64,000 nucleotides of DNA from the NCBI GenBank assembly GCA_964023275.1, contig OZ029916.1, positions 30,867,087 through 30,931,086 on the forward strand, in the 5' to 3' direction. This DNA comes from Norana najaformis. Taxonomy: Eukaryota; Annelida; Clitellata; Crassiclitellata; Hormogastridae. This document shows, piece after piece, positions 1-13,900 of the stretch. The notes under the pieces are model-generated. The model did not search any database, had not been told where the DNA came from, and was given only the letters and a program-made list of their open reading frames with translations. The translations under genes and the position numbers were made by a program. Each line of letters starts with the position of its first letter. Position 1 is the first letter of the stretch.

Positions 1-1905
1 TGTTAATCATGAGAAAGTTGAAATGACAAAGGACTGCACATTATGAGGAATTGTTTTGGCTGTGATTCCAGAGTTCTGTTTTGTCAGTAAAAATTCAACT
101 TTTTCTTTTCTCAGGCATCAAATAATAATATCTGATCTAATCTAAAGACTTATGGCACCGTTATAATGCCCAAGCCATCGATCGATGGTCATTTCAAGTG
201 AAATCATAATCAGAGTCATAATTCATTGCAGAAGCCACGTTGAATTCCTGTATGTCTGAGAAATCAGAAGTTAGACTATGGTGGGTAAGCAAGTTGAAAC
301 AGATGAGTCTTAAGTTTAGATGTGAGTGACATCACAGAACTGACAGTGAAGTTCCAAAGCCGAGGATCAGCAACCAAGAACACTGTAGAACCCAACTTTT
401 TGAAAGATCCTATAAGCGTCATCATCTTCCTACATGGTCATGGTAACATCACACGAATAGCTGAAAAATTCACAATAATAATTTAATAGCAAACATAATG
501 ATTAAGTGCTTATTCATATAACACCTCTTCAAGAAAACTCTTCACAGGTGCTCCTGACCTAAAAAATACACGACCGTGACCAAATGGAACGGTCTTCATG
601 GGCAATTAACAGGCAGAGAAAGGACGAAAAAATTCATGACTCAGACTGCATGACATCCTCTTTCATAATGGGGGGATCGACCAAAGCAATGCTGCTATAC
701 TGCATTGTTGAAGAACAGGATGGGGTAAAACCAGAATATACTGCATGCAGAGCATGGAGATTTGCAGCCAGGTATGGATGACATTGATTTGCATGCATAG
801 CTAAGATAAGACGAAACTCATGCAGCCAGGCATTTGCGCTTAGCGTAATGTAAACCCTCCCATGACTTGTCACACTTGGAACGCATGCAAGCTAAACTAA
901 TGACATCTGAAGTTATGAAAGTTCACAGTTATAATGTACATGGTTCGAGCAAAATTCCGGGTGATATGTATCATTAAATTTGAAAGAAATCAATACACAA
1001 CTAATCCAACGTTTGTTTTGCATGAATGAGCTCACAGTGGTGAATGAATGGATTACTTGGCTTTCTGCACTAAATTCCAGTAAATGCTTCAAGGTGGCCC
1101 AGGTGCAACACTAGGTCATGCTGAGCCAACCAACCCAAAACTGTTCTGGTATGAGGGACAAGAGATAATGTCTAATAATCGAGTGCAATATTTGTTGGTA
1201 TGACGTTGAGCATGGAACAGAGATAGGTCAGCAGATTTAAATGTAGTACCTTGCAAACTATAAGACAGATGTAACAGGATTGTTTGCTTGATGGACAACC
1301 AGTGTTATGAATGCAATATCGGAGTAATATCCTGATACACTGTGGTCCTACTTATGACCATCGTTGGGAGTCACTGTGACCACTTTTTAGTGAACTTCCG
1401 GTTAAAGGGGCCATGCTGAAATACAGTAATGTCATTTTATGTGTCTTAGTGTGGCTAGAAAGATCAAAGGCTGTCTGATGTGAAGTTCAGTTACTTTGAA
1501 AGGCCACACGTTGCCTTGTTATTGGCAAATTGTTTGTGTTTTTTATACCCAATAATTTTTGTCAGTGGTGATTTTAAAGTGACCCTCATTTGCTAGTGAG
1601 TTGTCAGTGGTGGCCCAAACGTCGCCCTCATTTTGGTAGGGGGTGGAGTTAAACCTGCCCTTGTTGTAGGAATGCACTTAAACTTGCCCTTGTTTGAAAG
1701 TGATTTGTGAGCGGAGTGGCTTAAAAGTGACCATCATTTGGTGATGGCTTTGAAGTGACCCTTGATTAATGGAGACTTGTCAGCAATGACTTGAAAGGGA
1801 CCCTTACCTAACTACGGTACTATCTCTGGTTAACAGAGGTATCAGTGTCATCAGTATAATGTCTATTGTTTTCATTAATGATGAGTTGTTGGTGTTGTTT
1901 TTAAG
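1..1905. other. Upstream/intronic DNA of NADK, no exon found
   Basis: No recognisable coding exon. The stretch at about 505-700 (TAACACCTCTTCAAG, then CAGGTGCTCCTGACCT) resembles the 3' terminal part of a LINE relic seen again near 56.03 kb on the minus strand. From 1550 to 1800 a degenerate word like AAGTGACCCTCATTTG recurs several times as a decayed tandem array. The short open frames here match nothing I recognise. This is probably an intron of NADK. Confidence 0.4.
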
Positions 1906-4900
1906 AGCAATTCAGGATCCATGTAAGCTGATGCTGTTGTGGGATAAGAAACCTCAGAATGTTCTAGTCATTAAGAAGATTTGGGATGATATGGTGGATG
2001 GAGCGTTTGTTGAGCTTGTGGCCTGGCTTGTTGAGGTAAACTTTCTTAGTGCTGTTTATCTAGTTTTAGTGCATTTCCATTTTTGATTTTAACAATTTGC
2101 AGTGCTTATTTATTTAACCATAATTATTCAGATTTTGCTTCGAACAGACATTTATTTCTCTGCTTGTCCTAGATCTAGTCTGTGGAACTCTTAAATGAAA
2201 GTGTTATTATGTAATTGAAATTACAGATTTGCTTCTTGAATTTATTAAAATTAAAATTTATTTAGCCAATTTAGAACTTATATTTCATTTGTATCTTTGA
2301 TAATATAGACATGATACAATTAGGAATGGCGTCTGACTACATAACAGACAGTTCCAGGTTCGACTCCAGGAGGGTTCAAATTTTGTTCTTTGCATCATTT
2401 CAAAATCTTCTTCCCTTTAACACTAGAGCTTTGACAACTGTATACAATGCTTTAATTTATGTTTTCTGCATTTCATAAGTAACATGCAGCCTCTACTACA
2501 CTACAGAAAGCTCATTAATACACTAATGTAAATTCAACGCATTTATTCAGTCTTGCTCCAAATCTTACATAATTTCTCAGACCGCATAGAAATCAGTTTC
2601 TGAGAAGCAAAACTGTTGTTTAATTAGGCCTACATGACATTGTTTACAATATATTCATTTTCAAACATCAAGTCTTGAATCAAACACCAGTATTACTCAT
2701 TACTTCAAAGATTACTTGGTCTCAAATCAACAGCCATGACGTCATTACTTATTAATATCTATTCTCAGAACTGTACTTCCCCTGCGGGGCTTAAAGTCAA
2801 AACCAGTTGAGACATCTGTTACAGATAATGCAAGCTGTCTAATATAATGACAATGAGACATGTATTAGCCATTGTATTGGTTGTACCGCGTGATAACACA
2901 TCTCGTGATAACACATCTCGTGTGTTAAATGGGTTTCCCCAGAAGCCACGCCCTAATTGCTTATTAAGCAGATTCACACATAAACAGTACTGCACTGTAT
3001 ACTACACAGGTGTATTCACATGTAAACAGTGCTGCACTGTATAATACACAGGTGTATTCACATGTAAACAGTACTGCACTGTATAATACACAGGTGTATT
3101 CACATGTAAACAGTACTGCACTGTATAATACACAGGTGTATTCACATGTAAACAGTACTGCACTGTATAATACACAGGTGTATTCACACATAAACAGTAC
3201 TGCACTGTATGCTACGCAGGTGTATTCACACGTAAACAGTACTGCACTGTATAATACACAGGTGTATTCACACGTAAACAGTACTGCACTGTATAATACA
3301 CAGGTGTATTCTCACATAAACAGTACTGCACTGTATAATACACAGGTGTATTCTCACATAAACAGTACTGCACTGTATAATACACAGGTGTTTGACCCAC
3401 TCTCAGCTCGGCAGACAATGAGAAAAGAAAGGTCAGTGCTTCCATCAGGACAGGCATTACCATTTCTGCACTGTAGCAGTTTTTCTTCCAACAGTCATAT
3501 AGTATGCTTGGGTAAATTTTGGATCCATGACCGTGTTATACTCTTAACTCACTTTATATCAATGTGTTATACCAAGGATGCAGTGTACAAACATACACAC
3601 ATTTCATACGTATGTTTATACATATATATGCACTTACATACAATTTTACTTGTACTTACATACATTTTTACTTGTACACACATACTGGGTTACAATCCTT
3701 GATCAGGCCACAGCCCTAGTGCTGCTGACAAAACTGAAACATTCTTGGTCATCTGTTGTGTTGATGTCACTGAGTCCTGTTCTGTTTTGCATCATGATGC
3801 CATCATATGGAATTTTATATGAAGCAGGAAGTTAGCTTCCTAGGCATCCGTGATAATAATCTCGGATATTGACTTCATGTGCTTGTGCTGGTTTTAGAAC
3901 CCTAGATAATGGGAGTCTGTGATGTCTGCTGTAATTAGAATTTTTTTGTAAATACCGTCTCGAGTTTTTAGTCTGTTTGGTTCCTGTTTAAAGCCAACAA
4001 CTGGAAATTTTCTTTAGAACCATTTAGTGTCTAATAAACACAACAAATGCTTTAATTCTCGCATAGATGCTCAAAACATGTTTGATGCCATGTTGCCCCA
4101 TGTTTGCTGCCATGTTGCCCCATGTTTGCTGCCATGTTGCCCCATGTTTGCTGCCATGTTGCCCCATGTTTGCTGCCATGTTGCCCCATGTTTGCTGCCA
4201 TGTTGCCCCATGTTTGCTGACTGTCAGTTCGGCAAACTGTTCATCTCAGAGTGAAGTTTAGTTGATAATTCTTATATGTTTGACCTACTACTGTTACGGA
4301 GTCAGCATTTTGAATTTATCGTTTGATTCCACTTACGACATTGTGTTTTCTGATGTTGTTCGGTCGCGTGTCATTGAAACCTTGTCAACATTGGACTGGT
4401 TCACTCATCAGAGGAGTAAATGAAGTTCTTAGCCGGTTGGTTGAACGTTAGAACTGCAGACGTATTTGTGCTGTTTGTGATGTTGAAATCTTGGATCTGG
4501 TTGTTGAAAGATAGAAAGAATCTTCAGAATGGTATCAACTGTTGACTGTGAGAGGCACATTCTGCGACCAGCAGCCAATTCCTGTCCTGCTAGGGAGATT
4601 TCCATACTGTCTTCTACCAAGCACATGGGATTGCTGGATGGTGGTGTTTTCATGTATTGTGAACATCATCACTTGTTGTGTCATTCATCATCTTCGACGC
4701 AATTTGGTCCAGGAACTGAAAAATTGTGTCAACTGTTAATTTTGGATGGAACTGTGTCAGTTGGTCTCTTCATATGTGTGGGCTCACTAGTCGTGACTCT
4801 TCTAGTTATCTGAGCATCATTTGATTAATGACGAACATTTTTTATTTGCATAAAGGCGCTATATCAAGTACTTTCAATAACAAGAAACTATTTAACCTTT

Positions 4901-7900
4901 TGAGACCTTAACACTACTAATGTAATGTCTTTCATTTGTTTAATTGGTTTTTTGTAGGATGCTCTGCTAAAAGCGTCTTTGCAATTTCAGTATAGTATTT
5001 TCTAAGTTAGGGTAGACATTTGCTGTTAGGCAAAATATTCTTGCTCACAAAAAAAGTTTTACTTGCAGTACCTGAATCTTTAGAGAAAGCACTGATGCTG
5101 ATATATATAATATGTCAGTACATGCATGCATATCTTATATATGGTGGTACATGCTAGGTGAAGTATATATTGAGTAAGTCACAGAATTATGTATGCTGGT
5201 ACATGCTTGTGTATGTTTGTATTTGACTATATATATAGCGCCTTGAAGAGCCTCACAAGTGCACTAAAATTGACGTATATATTGAGTAAACTTTAGAAAA
5301 CTCATGCTCTTGGTATGGTGGTTGATTTTGGCTTTCACTGTTGTGTGATTTTTATGATCACATTCTTAATGGTGCTGCATAACTAAGAAAGGCACATTTG
5401 TTTATTGGTTGTTGGACTTTGTTGCTGTGTTTGCACTTCAGGCAAACAATTAAAGGGCTATTGCTAATTAAGTTTCATAATAATTTGCTTTTACCTTACC
5501 TAAGTTGATTACAATGCACTTACATCAGTCTCTGAGTCATGGTTGATTGGACACACTGCTGATTAGAATTCCTTAGGCTACCTTTGCTGTGGAAATGAGG
5601 TAATACCAAGTATTTGAGGATGTATCTATGTGTGTATCAAAGCATTTATACAGCACCTTGTAAGAACCTCTCAGAGGTACAAGTGTTTGAGGTGTTTGGG
5701 TTTGGTGCCTCCTGGCTGGGGGAACCAGAGCTATCGACTGCCTCACCTATGTAATCCCTGGTTATGGGATAGTTTTTTGAAGATTTCATGATTTTTTAGC
5801 CATCTGAGGTAGTGCATGATTTTTTTGCATCCAGGTGAAGAAGTTGGAAGTTCTGATCGAGAAGAAGGTTATGGAAGACAGCTGCATCAGCAACCAGCCA
5901 GCCTTCTCCAAGATCCGTAGCAAACTGTCAACTTTCAAAGAAGGTCAGCTCCACTTTGTGTACTGGAAGCATCATGTCAGTATTCCTACCAGTTAATGAC
6001 ATTTGATATCTGTGAACACTGCTCAGATTGTATATTTCCTCATCTTTCACCATCTTCTGCATAATCCAGTCAATCTATCAGTCAGATAGACAATCTATCA
6101 GTCAGTCACAGGTGGCATACTGAACAGGTCTACCTTAAACCTCTAAAGTCCGTTACCGGATTTCACCGGGTAAGCGCTGGAGTCCGTTACCGGATTTCAC
6201 CGGGTAAGCGCTGGAGTCGATAACGAAAATGTCCGGAAAACACCGGATTGTTTTAAAGTATTTGTTTGCTAAATAAAATACTTCCATTGTTTATTGCTAT
6301 ACGTGGGCGGGAAGAAAAGATGTTAATCTACGGAAATAAAGGCTGCTTTTCATCAGGAAGAAGATTTTAACTGAGAAAATCAACTTTTAAAACAGCTAAA
6401 TGTCGGACTCGACGGATGATTGTTTACATAAACTAAGGCGCCAGTTTACGTCATGTGGGTCGTTTCCAATAAGCTTTAATGTCACATTTTCATGAATATT
6501 TATCAGATAATAATACTGGCAATATTAAAAAGATTTCAAGCTCTGTCTTGGATATAAATAAATGCTATGTACAGCTATAGGAGAGGCGGCCCTAGTCATG
6601 CAAACAAGGTATCACGTGCGAGCATAAATGGCTTTAAGTGGATGCAGCTAAGCAAGGCTACCGCCTAGTTCGATTAGCTGTTGTCCGATTGCCGCCTAAT
6701 TAGGCGATGAAAGGGTGAGAATAATAGCTTATATAATACATGAATGATGGCCTGAAATCTGATGGAATTCGGGAAGAATGGTCCCGCTCTGTTAGACCAC
6801 CCAAAGTGAGACCCTATGAAACGATTTCTGGGCTGGTGCATCAACTTCAAGTTGGTGCTCGGGCCTATGATTTTTTAAATTTACTGTTGCTTGTCTCCCG
6901 TTTTACTGAGGTTGTCCAGCAAACTAACCTCTATGCAGAGCAGACCAGTTCTGCAGCACAGCTGGATGGGAAACCCCATAAGTGGAAATGGTCTCCAACT
7001 TATCTTGAGGAAAAGATGGCTTATTTTGCCATGAACATCTTGATGGGCTTGATACTGCACCCAAGATACAGTTGTTTTGGAGTGGAATTTGTGGCTGCAT
7101 CATAAAAAACTCAACAGCCAAAGCATTTTCAAGAGATCAATTTCGGATTCTGACTAAGTACTTGCATCTCTGTGATGCCTCAAAGGCTGTTCCTCGTGGC
7201 ACATCAGGATTCGATCCCTTGTACAAAGTCAGCAGCGTAGTTGATTTCTTGAATGCTCGCTTTCTAATACATTGATTCCAAATAGGGAACCGAGTGTTGA
7301 TGAGGCCACGGTTGCTTTTAAAGGGTCTCTTTCCGGCAGTACATGCCGTGTAAACCAATAAAATGGGGCTTAAAAGTCTGGACTTTGGCTGAAGCACAGT
7401 CCGGTTACTGTTTGCTTTTCAGTGCTTACACTGGAAAAGCTAACCAAAACCATGGTGCAATAAGAAGACAGCATGGTCTGGGCTATGATGTTCTCAGAAC
7501 CCTTTGCTCTCCAAGTGGAGTTTGGGTTTTTTGGCTGTCTATAGCCATCATTTGTACTATGACCAGTACTTCAGTTCCTTGGATTTAGCAACAAGCCTTT
7601 TCAATGAGAAGACCGATTCAACTTCTACTATAATGTTGAATCGGAGAGGCCTTTCACAAGAGGCTCGCCAGACTAAACTGAAGTGCAGAGGTAATGTGGC
7701 TGAATATCAGAAAGGACCTGTTACCCTAACAATATTTCAAGACAAAAGAACAATTTCTTTTCTTTCGATCTGTCATGGTTCTGGCATTTCTGAACAAGGA
7801 AAGTCACTTGTAAACCTGGAGCATAACCGGTTTATGGGTGGAGTTGATAAATTAAACCAACTGTGCTCATATTATGAGCCTGGACAAGACAGAAAGAAAT

Positions 7901-10900
7901 AGTGGAGATGTTTATTGTGGTGGATGGTGAATGTAATCATTGTCAATGCTTACATTCTCCGGGTGAAGAGTTAGGGTGATGCAGAAGAGGGCAGGCGTCG
8001 TATACGAAATTACAGTCATCTGAAATTTCGTCATGACCTTGTTCATCAACTTTATGAGAGATTACAACCAGCTCGCACTCGAGGACGCCCTTCTAAAATT
8101 TAAGGGAATTCACCCCAAGAAACATCCACCTCTAGCAATGCTCTCAATTCTGGAGTTGAGGTCACAAGCTGGTTAAAATAAATGAAAGAAATTGTTGTAG
8201 CTGAGCACTCCACAAATGTTAAATGGAGAGCAGATGGCAAATACAGAACCAGTACCTTTATGTGCAGTCTCTGTGAAGTACCCCTTTGTAAGCAAGGCTG
8301 CTTCCAGGAATGGCATAAAGAATATAACCTCAAATGAAATAATGAAATTATGATTTCAATCCATAATTTATCCATAGGCATTAACTAAGTAAGAAAATTG
8401 GCCTCTTCCTCTGTAGTCTCATGTTGTGCACCTGATCTCCCGTAGAAGGCATTATGGTCTACATTCATCAGTAGGTAAATAAGATATTCATTAAACAGAG
8501 CAGTACTATTCTTTTTGTTTTGAAAGATGATGGGGAAACGCTTAGAGTGGGGCGGCTGACTGTTTGGATCAAGCATTGTCATCAGCTGAAGAAATCGTCA
8601 CCTGAACTTAAAACGGTTCTTTTCAGAACCACCTAATGTTCTGAAGGAAATCAATGCACTGGAAGCCTACACTAATAATACTAATACTAAACATACTATA
8701 CAAAAGGAAAAAATCACGAATAGTTACCCCTACATTACTAATGAACCAGTGGTACATCACCAAACTTAACCATTAGACCACTGTTACTAACAGAACCTTT
8801 GCCACAGCAGCCATGATGTTGTCCCAGCTTTGATAATAGTCTTCTTAGTTTTATTATTAAATTATTGCCACCTTGGATGCTTGTTATTGTTATCCTTTAT
8901 TCCATTATTAAGAAACCCCTGTGGAAATTATAAATTTAGTTTAAAACTTTTACGGAACTGCCACTGCACAAATAAGACGTCATCACTGAAAAGTTTGTGC
9001 AATTGGATCTTCAGGGGTATGATCTCTTTTGAGGTTTGTTGGGCCAATTATTATCCGATTTTGAAAATTTTTGCAGCATTCTATTCAGGACTTAATTCTG
9101 AATAAGGCAGTTTACATTACTTTTTAATTTTTAAAACTTTACCACACAACATTCGTGTCCAAAGGAAAAACTTTGGGTGCTTTTAGTTCCAGGGTGATGG
9201 TAGGCACTCCAATTTGCTATTTTACAAAACCAATATGACTGCTAGAAAGAGGACACATTTATGAAAATTTTGATGTAAGAAGCATCTTTCTATCTTCGGT
9301 AGTGACCGAGTAATGACTTGTACAAAATGTTGAAGATTTCTTGGAAAAACGTAAAATAATTCAGACTTTTGACGTCATGACGTAAAATTAAACTGGACTT
9401 TACAGGCTGGGCTTTAAAATTAATTCAGACTCTATAGGGTTAAATTACATTTTTAGATCTGTGAGATCTGTCATTTTCCATGTTTCAGCTTACATAGAGG
9501 AATCCTTTAAAGGTGCTATATGAAAATCTGTCAATCATTCACTCAGACTGTGCATGTACAATGCACAGACTCATATGAATTTCCTGAGATGATTTTATTT
9601 TATTAACACTTTCTTATTTAGTGAATTTGTTAACATAATAATGTTACTCAACACTGTGAAGAGGTTCTTCAAAGGTGTTGTGATTTTTGTATTGTCACAT
9701 CTGTGCAGGGAAAGATGACCTAACTGGACGGGTTGACTTAATTGTGTGTCTCGGTGGAGATGGTACATTGCTTTATGCATCTACACTTTTCCAGGTGAGC
9801 TGAAGCAATTTCTGTAACAGAATATGATTGTATTTTATTCAGTGTGTGTATATTGTGGCTAGAAGCCTTGGTAAAGACCTGTTGGCAGAAGATTAATGAA
9901 TGGGATGAACTAATCCCAGTGTAGGGATGTTTTGAACAAGCGATGAGAAAAATTACGCTCTGAGCAGGTAGTTCACTAAATCTCTTTTCGAGGTGGGCTT
10001 AAAATCTGTCTGATAATTTTTTAGCAGAATGTTGCACTGGTTTGTGTTGGATTGCTCTGCAACTTTTGCAAGCAAGCTGAAACATTTTCTAAATGGAAAC
10101 TGCATTCTGGTCTATTACCACAGATCCTGTGCGGTTAATCTTTTAGTTAGAAAAACCAGAGCCTCCACTGGTCAGATTTTTGTAAGTTGAAACTTGTGAG
10201 CAGTGGCTAAGTTTTGGACCACAAGAAGTATGTATGTGTGTATGTTTGTGTATGTTTGTAAGCATGTGTATTGGAGCATTTATGATATATAGCACCATTT
10301 GAAAACCTCTGAAGGTGCTGCTAAATAGTGTGTGATTATTGTTGTGTCTCGTAGGCAAGTATGCCACCCGTTATGGCATTCCATTTGGGCTCTCTAGGAT
10401 TTCTGTCACCATTTGAATTTGCAGACTACAAAGAGCGTGTAACACGAGTGCTTGAAGGTAACTGCTGTGCAATCTTTACACCTGTTAATGTGCAACTTTT
10501 GTATCAGTGTTCATTGTATTGGAATTTCAATTTTCAGCCTAAAGTAATGTAATAAAAATTTGCATAACTGATGATTCACTGAGTAGTTCCTGCGCAAATG
10601 ATGGCAAGTCAGTGAGTCCTTGCACTAATCTTGGAAGTGTCCGATGCTTGAAAACATGTAAAGCCAAGTTATTTAAAACTTGAACAGTTATCTAGATGAA
10701 GGTTTTCTGAAAAGCGATAGTCATTTTGGCAGCAGATAGCTTTATGGTCAGCAGGTTTAAGGATCTCTTGGCTGAAGCACAAACACAACAGAAGTGAACA
10801 TTGGCAACAACTGGACACCTTTTTTATGGGTTACATACCTGATTGATGAATTATCAATTTCACTTGACATGCTGAGATTTGAACTTGGAGAAGTCACCAA

Positions 10901-13900
10901 TTGTGAGCTCCTGCACACGCATAAAGCCCAACCAACAGAATCAAATCCAGAGTTGACAGTTGACACCATGTTCAGAGTTGTGTTGAAGTGAGGGTGAGGA
11001 ACGATGCCAGCTATATTTTAATGATCTGTAATGATGATGATAATAATAATTAATAATGAATAATGATCTGTCACCATGCTTTGATATCAGATTTGCATCT
11101 GTACAAAATGTTTTATGCTTTATGGAGTGATTTAGTGAAACGTTCTTTCTTTTAAAAGGTTCTGAAACTTGCCTTATGTTACGCACACGGCTTAAATGTG
11201 ATATCCTACGTGAAAATGGGGCGTTAAGTTCAACCTCCATAAAGGGTGTCGAAAGCCGGCGCCATGTTTCGGTGCGTGACTACCTTTCTTATTAAGTCAG
11301 CAATGGTTACTTACTTATTTTTTGTGTTTGCTACATTTCTTTTATTGAGATTAGGTAAAAGAAACACCTTTCCAGTTTGGGTGGTACGGTGCTGTCAAAA
11401 ACTTTGGTTGAAGTTGCAAATGTTGTTTTATAACAGCAGGTTGTGATGAAGCATTTGCAGCCATTGTTGCTCATTTGTCTTGTAAGATTGCAGCAGGTTG
11501 TGTCAATGATGAAGGTGCAGCTGAGCAGAAGATTGTGGTAATGTTGAAATTGCGAACTGTTGTATTTTTATTTAATGTATTGATCACTGAAATCTAGAAT
11601 GCACAGTGTAGTAACTCATGTTAAATCTTTGGTGTCAGCAGGTAAACCCAGAAGCAGGGATGGGCAAATTACACAGTAAAATGTAATTGAATTACAAATT
11701 ACAAATTACTTTTAAAAATGTAATTCAATTACCAATTACAAATTACTTTAGAATTTCAATTGAAATTACAAATTACATAATTTCAAAATACTAAAATTAC
11801 AAATTACTTTGAGCAATGGGGTCATGAATTTGAAACAGGAAACACATGCTTTCTTTACACCAGTGTTTGCATACTGCCTTCACTTTATAACCTTTTTCAC
11901 TACTTTCACCATTCTCATGCTCTATTATTTCAAAAAAACACGCCATCCAACATTGCCTACATATGAATTTTCTGAACAAAACTAGCACACGTGGCTACAT
12001 GCTCCGCCATTATCGGTTTTCAGCTGCAACAAAAATGAACGAACTTGCCACAAGAGCAAGTGAAATCAGTAGATCACTCTGCATTAATGTCTTTGCTGCT
12101 TCAGTGTGCTGTTAGGCAGAACACCGACAACTGTGTTTTGCAAAATCACCTATATAATTCTTAGATACTCTGTTACACTGTAAAATTCTGTTGAAATGTA
12201 ATTTGTTGCATTGTTTAAATTAAAGATTTCCAGCACTTGTTAATGCCTTCTTGTTTTATAATTTTGATGACACCGTTATAGTATTAATCTCACCCAGTGG
12301 AACCAAAGATACTAAGTATAGAAAGATATATATGGCACCACAATTGAAACAAGTTAGTTGTATTAGCTTTGTCTGTATAGATTACTGTAATTGAAATATA
12401 GGGCTTCATGTAATAATTTTGATAATATTCAATAAAGTTGTGCAATTGGATGACATTAATGAACATTGCCGAATACGAGGAATAGTAAGGCATCCTTTCT
12501 CCTGAAGTCCCATTCAAGATTATTTTTGTACAGCAGATGATGGTAACGTTGACAACTGTGTTCTGATGAAAATTGTTTGTGTTAAGTCTGGCTTGTGATT
12601 GTTAACAGGCTTTAAATGAAGTCGTAGTGGATCGTGGCGATGCATCCTATCTGTGTCAGCTGGACTTGTATATAGAAGATAAACAAGTCACTGTCGTCCA
12701 AGGGGATGGTGGGTAGTTTTTGGCTTTGGCTTACCCTTTCACAAGTATGTCACAATGGTCTCCTTGGTAATGCTGTAAATCTGTGATCCAACAATTGCTG
12801 GTTTGACTCTGTGGAGTAGACTCTTTGTTGTGGCCCTGGGCAGGTTGTGCACATTTGCCGTAGTCACCAAGCAGGATGGTTTGGTACCAGCCAGCATCAC
12901 CTGGTAAAGAATGGCTGTCTTGTGATGCTTTGGCCCAGGGCCTTGAGGCTCATACTGTGCTGGCTCAGTAGCCTTAAAAAAGGAAATAAGCACCTTCCCT
13001 ATATCCCACTAATGGGATAAGGAAGATCATACTTGCACCCATGGACATAACATTATGCAAGAGATCCTGAATACTGATACTACCTCTTCTAAACCTAAGA
13101 AACAGTATAGGCCATTATAAGTAATGAGCTAGACCTATAGTGCTTTTCATGTTCGGTTGTCAATGCAAATGTAAAAAATGAAGCAAAGAATAATTTTAAG
13201 GGTTTCATATCGTACCAACACTCTTGGGCCCTGTCATTGAAGCCAGAATGTTGTTTTCCACTCGAGCGTTAAGTGTGCCCTTGGGCCAGTGACCTAAAAA
13301 CTCATTTAGCAATTGCAGTGTTGTGTCGTGGGACAAACACTGAAAAGTTGCAGTCACTGAGGGTCGTTAGATAGTGATTTTGTACAAGATATTGTGGGAC
13401 ACTGATGCATATTCAGTTGCAAACTAGAAGGCAGGGTAGGAATTGAACATGCTTGCATATTCTGAAGCAATGAAGTTTATAGCTCTTTGTGCAATATGTT
13501 TGAACTATCAGTCAGTCAGACAAGCAGCAGATTTGTGACTGTCTGAAGGCAGTGATGCTGCATTTTGACAAGCCAGCAAAGGAGACATTCGAGAAACGAC
13601 TTGCTACTTATGATGCTCTACAAATTGTCCTTATTGCAATGACAGTTTGAACGCTGAGCGTATTTTCTTTCTAGGTCTAATCATATCCACTCCAACTGGC
13701 AGCACAGCATATGCAGCTGCAGCAGGAGCTTCAATGGTTCATCCAAATGTTCCAGCTATTGTCATTGCTCCCATTTGTCCACATTCCCTTTCTTTCCGAC
13801 CAATCATTGTTCCTGCAGATGTCGAAATCAAGGTAAACATGACCGGCTTTCCAATTTAGAAGACTGCTTTTAAGAGCAAATCATTGTGTGATGTTGAATA

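Noticed and set aside
3010..3702. 230-residue plus-strand repeat protein
   Set aside because: Produced by the 42-bp minisatellite; minus-strand frames across it are just as open.
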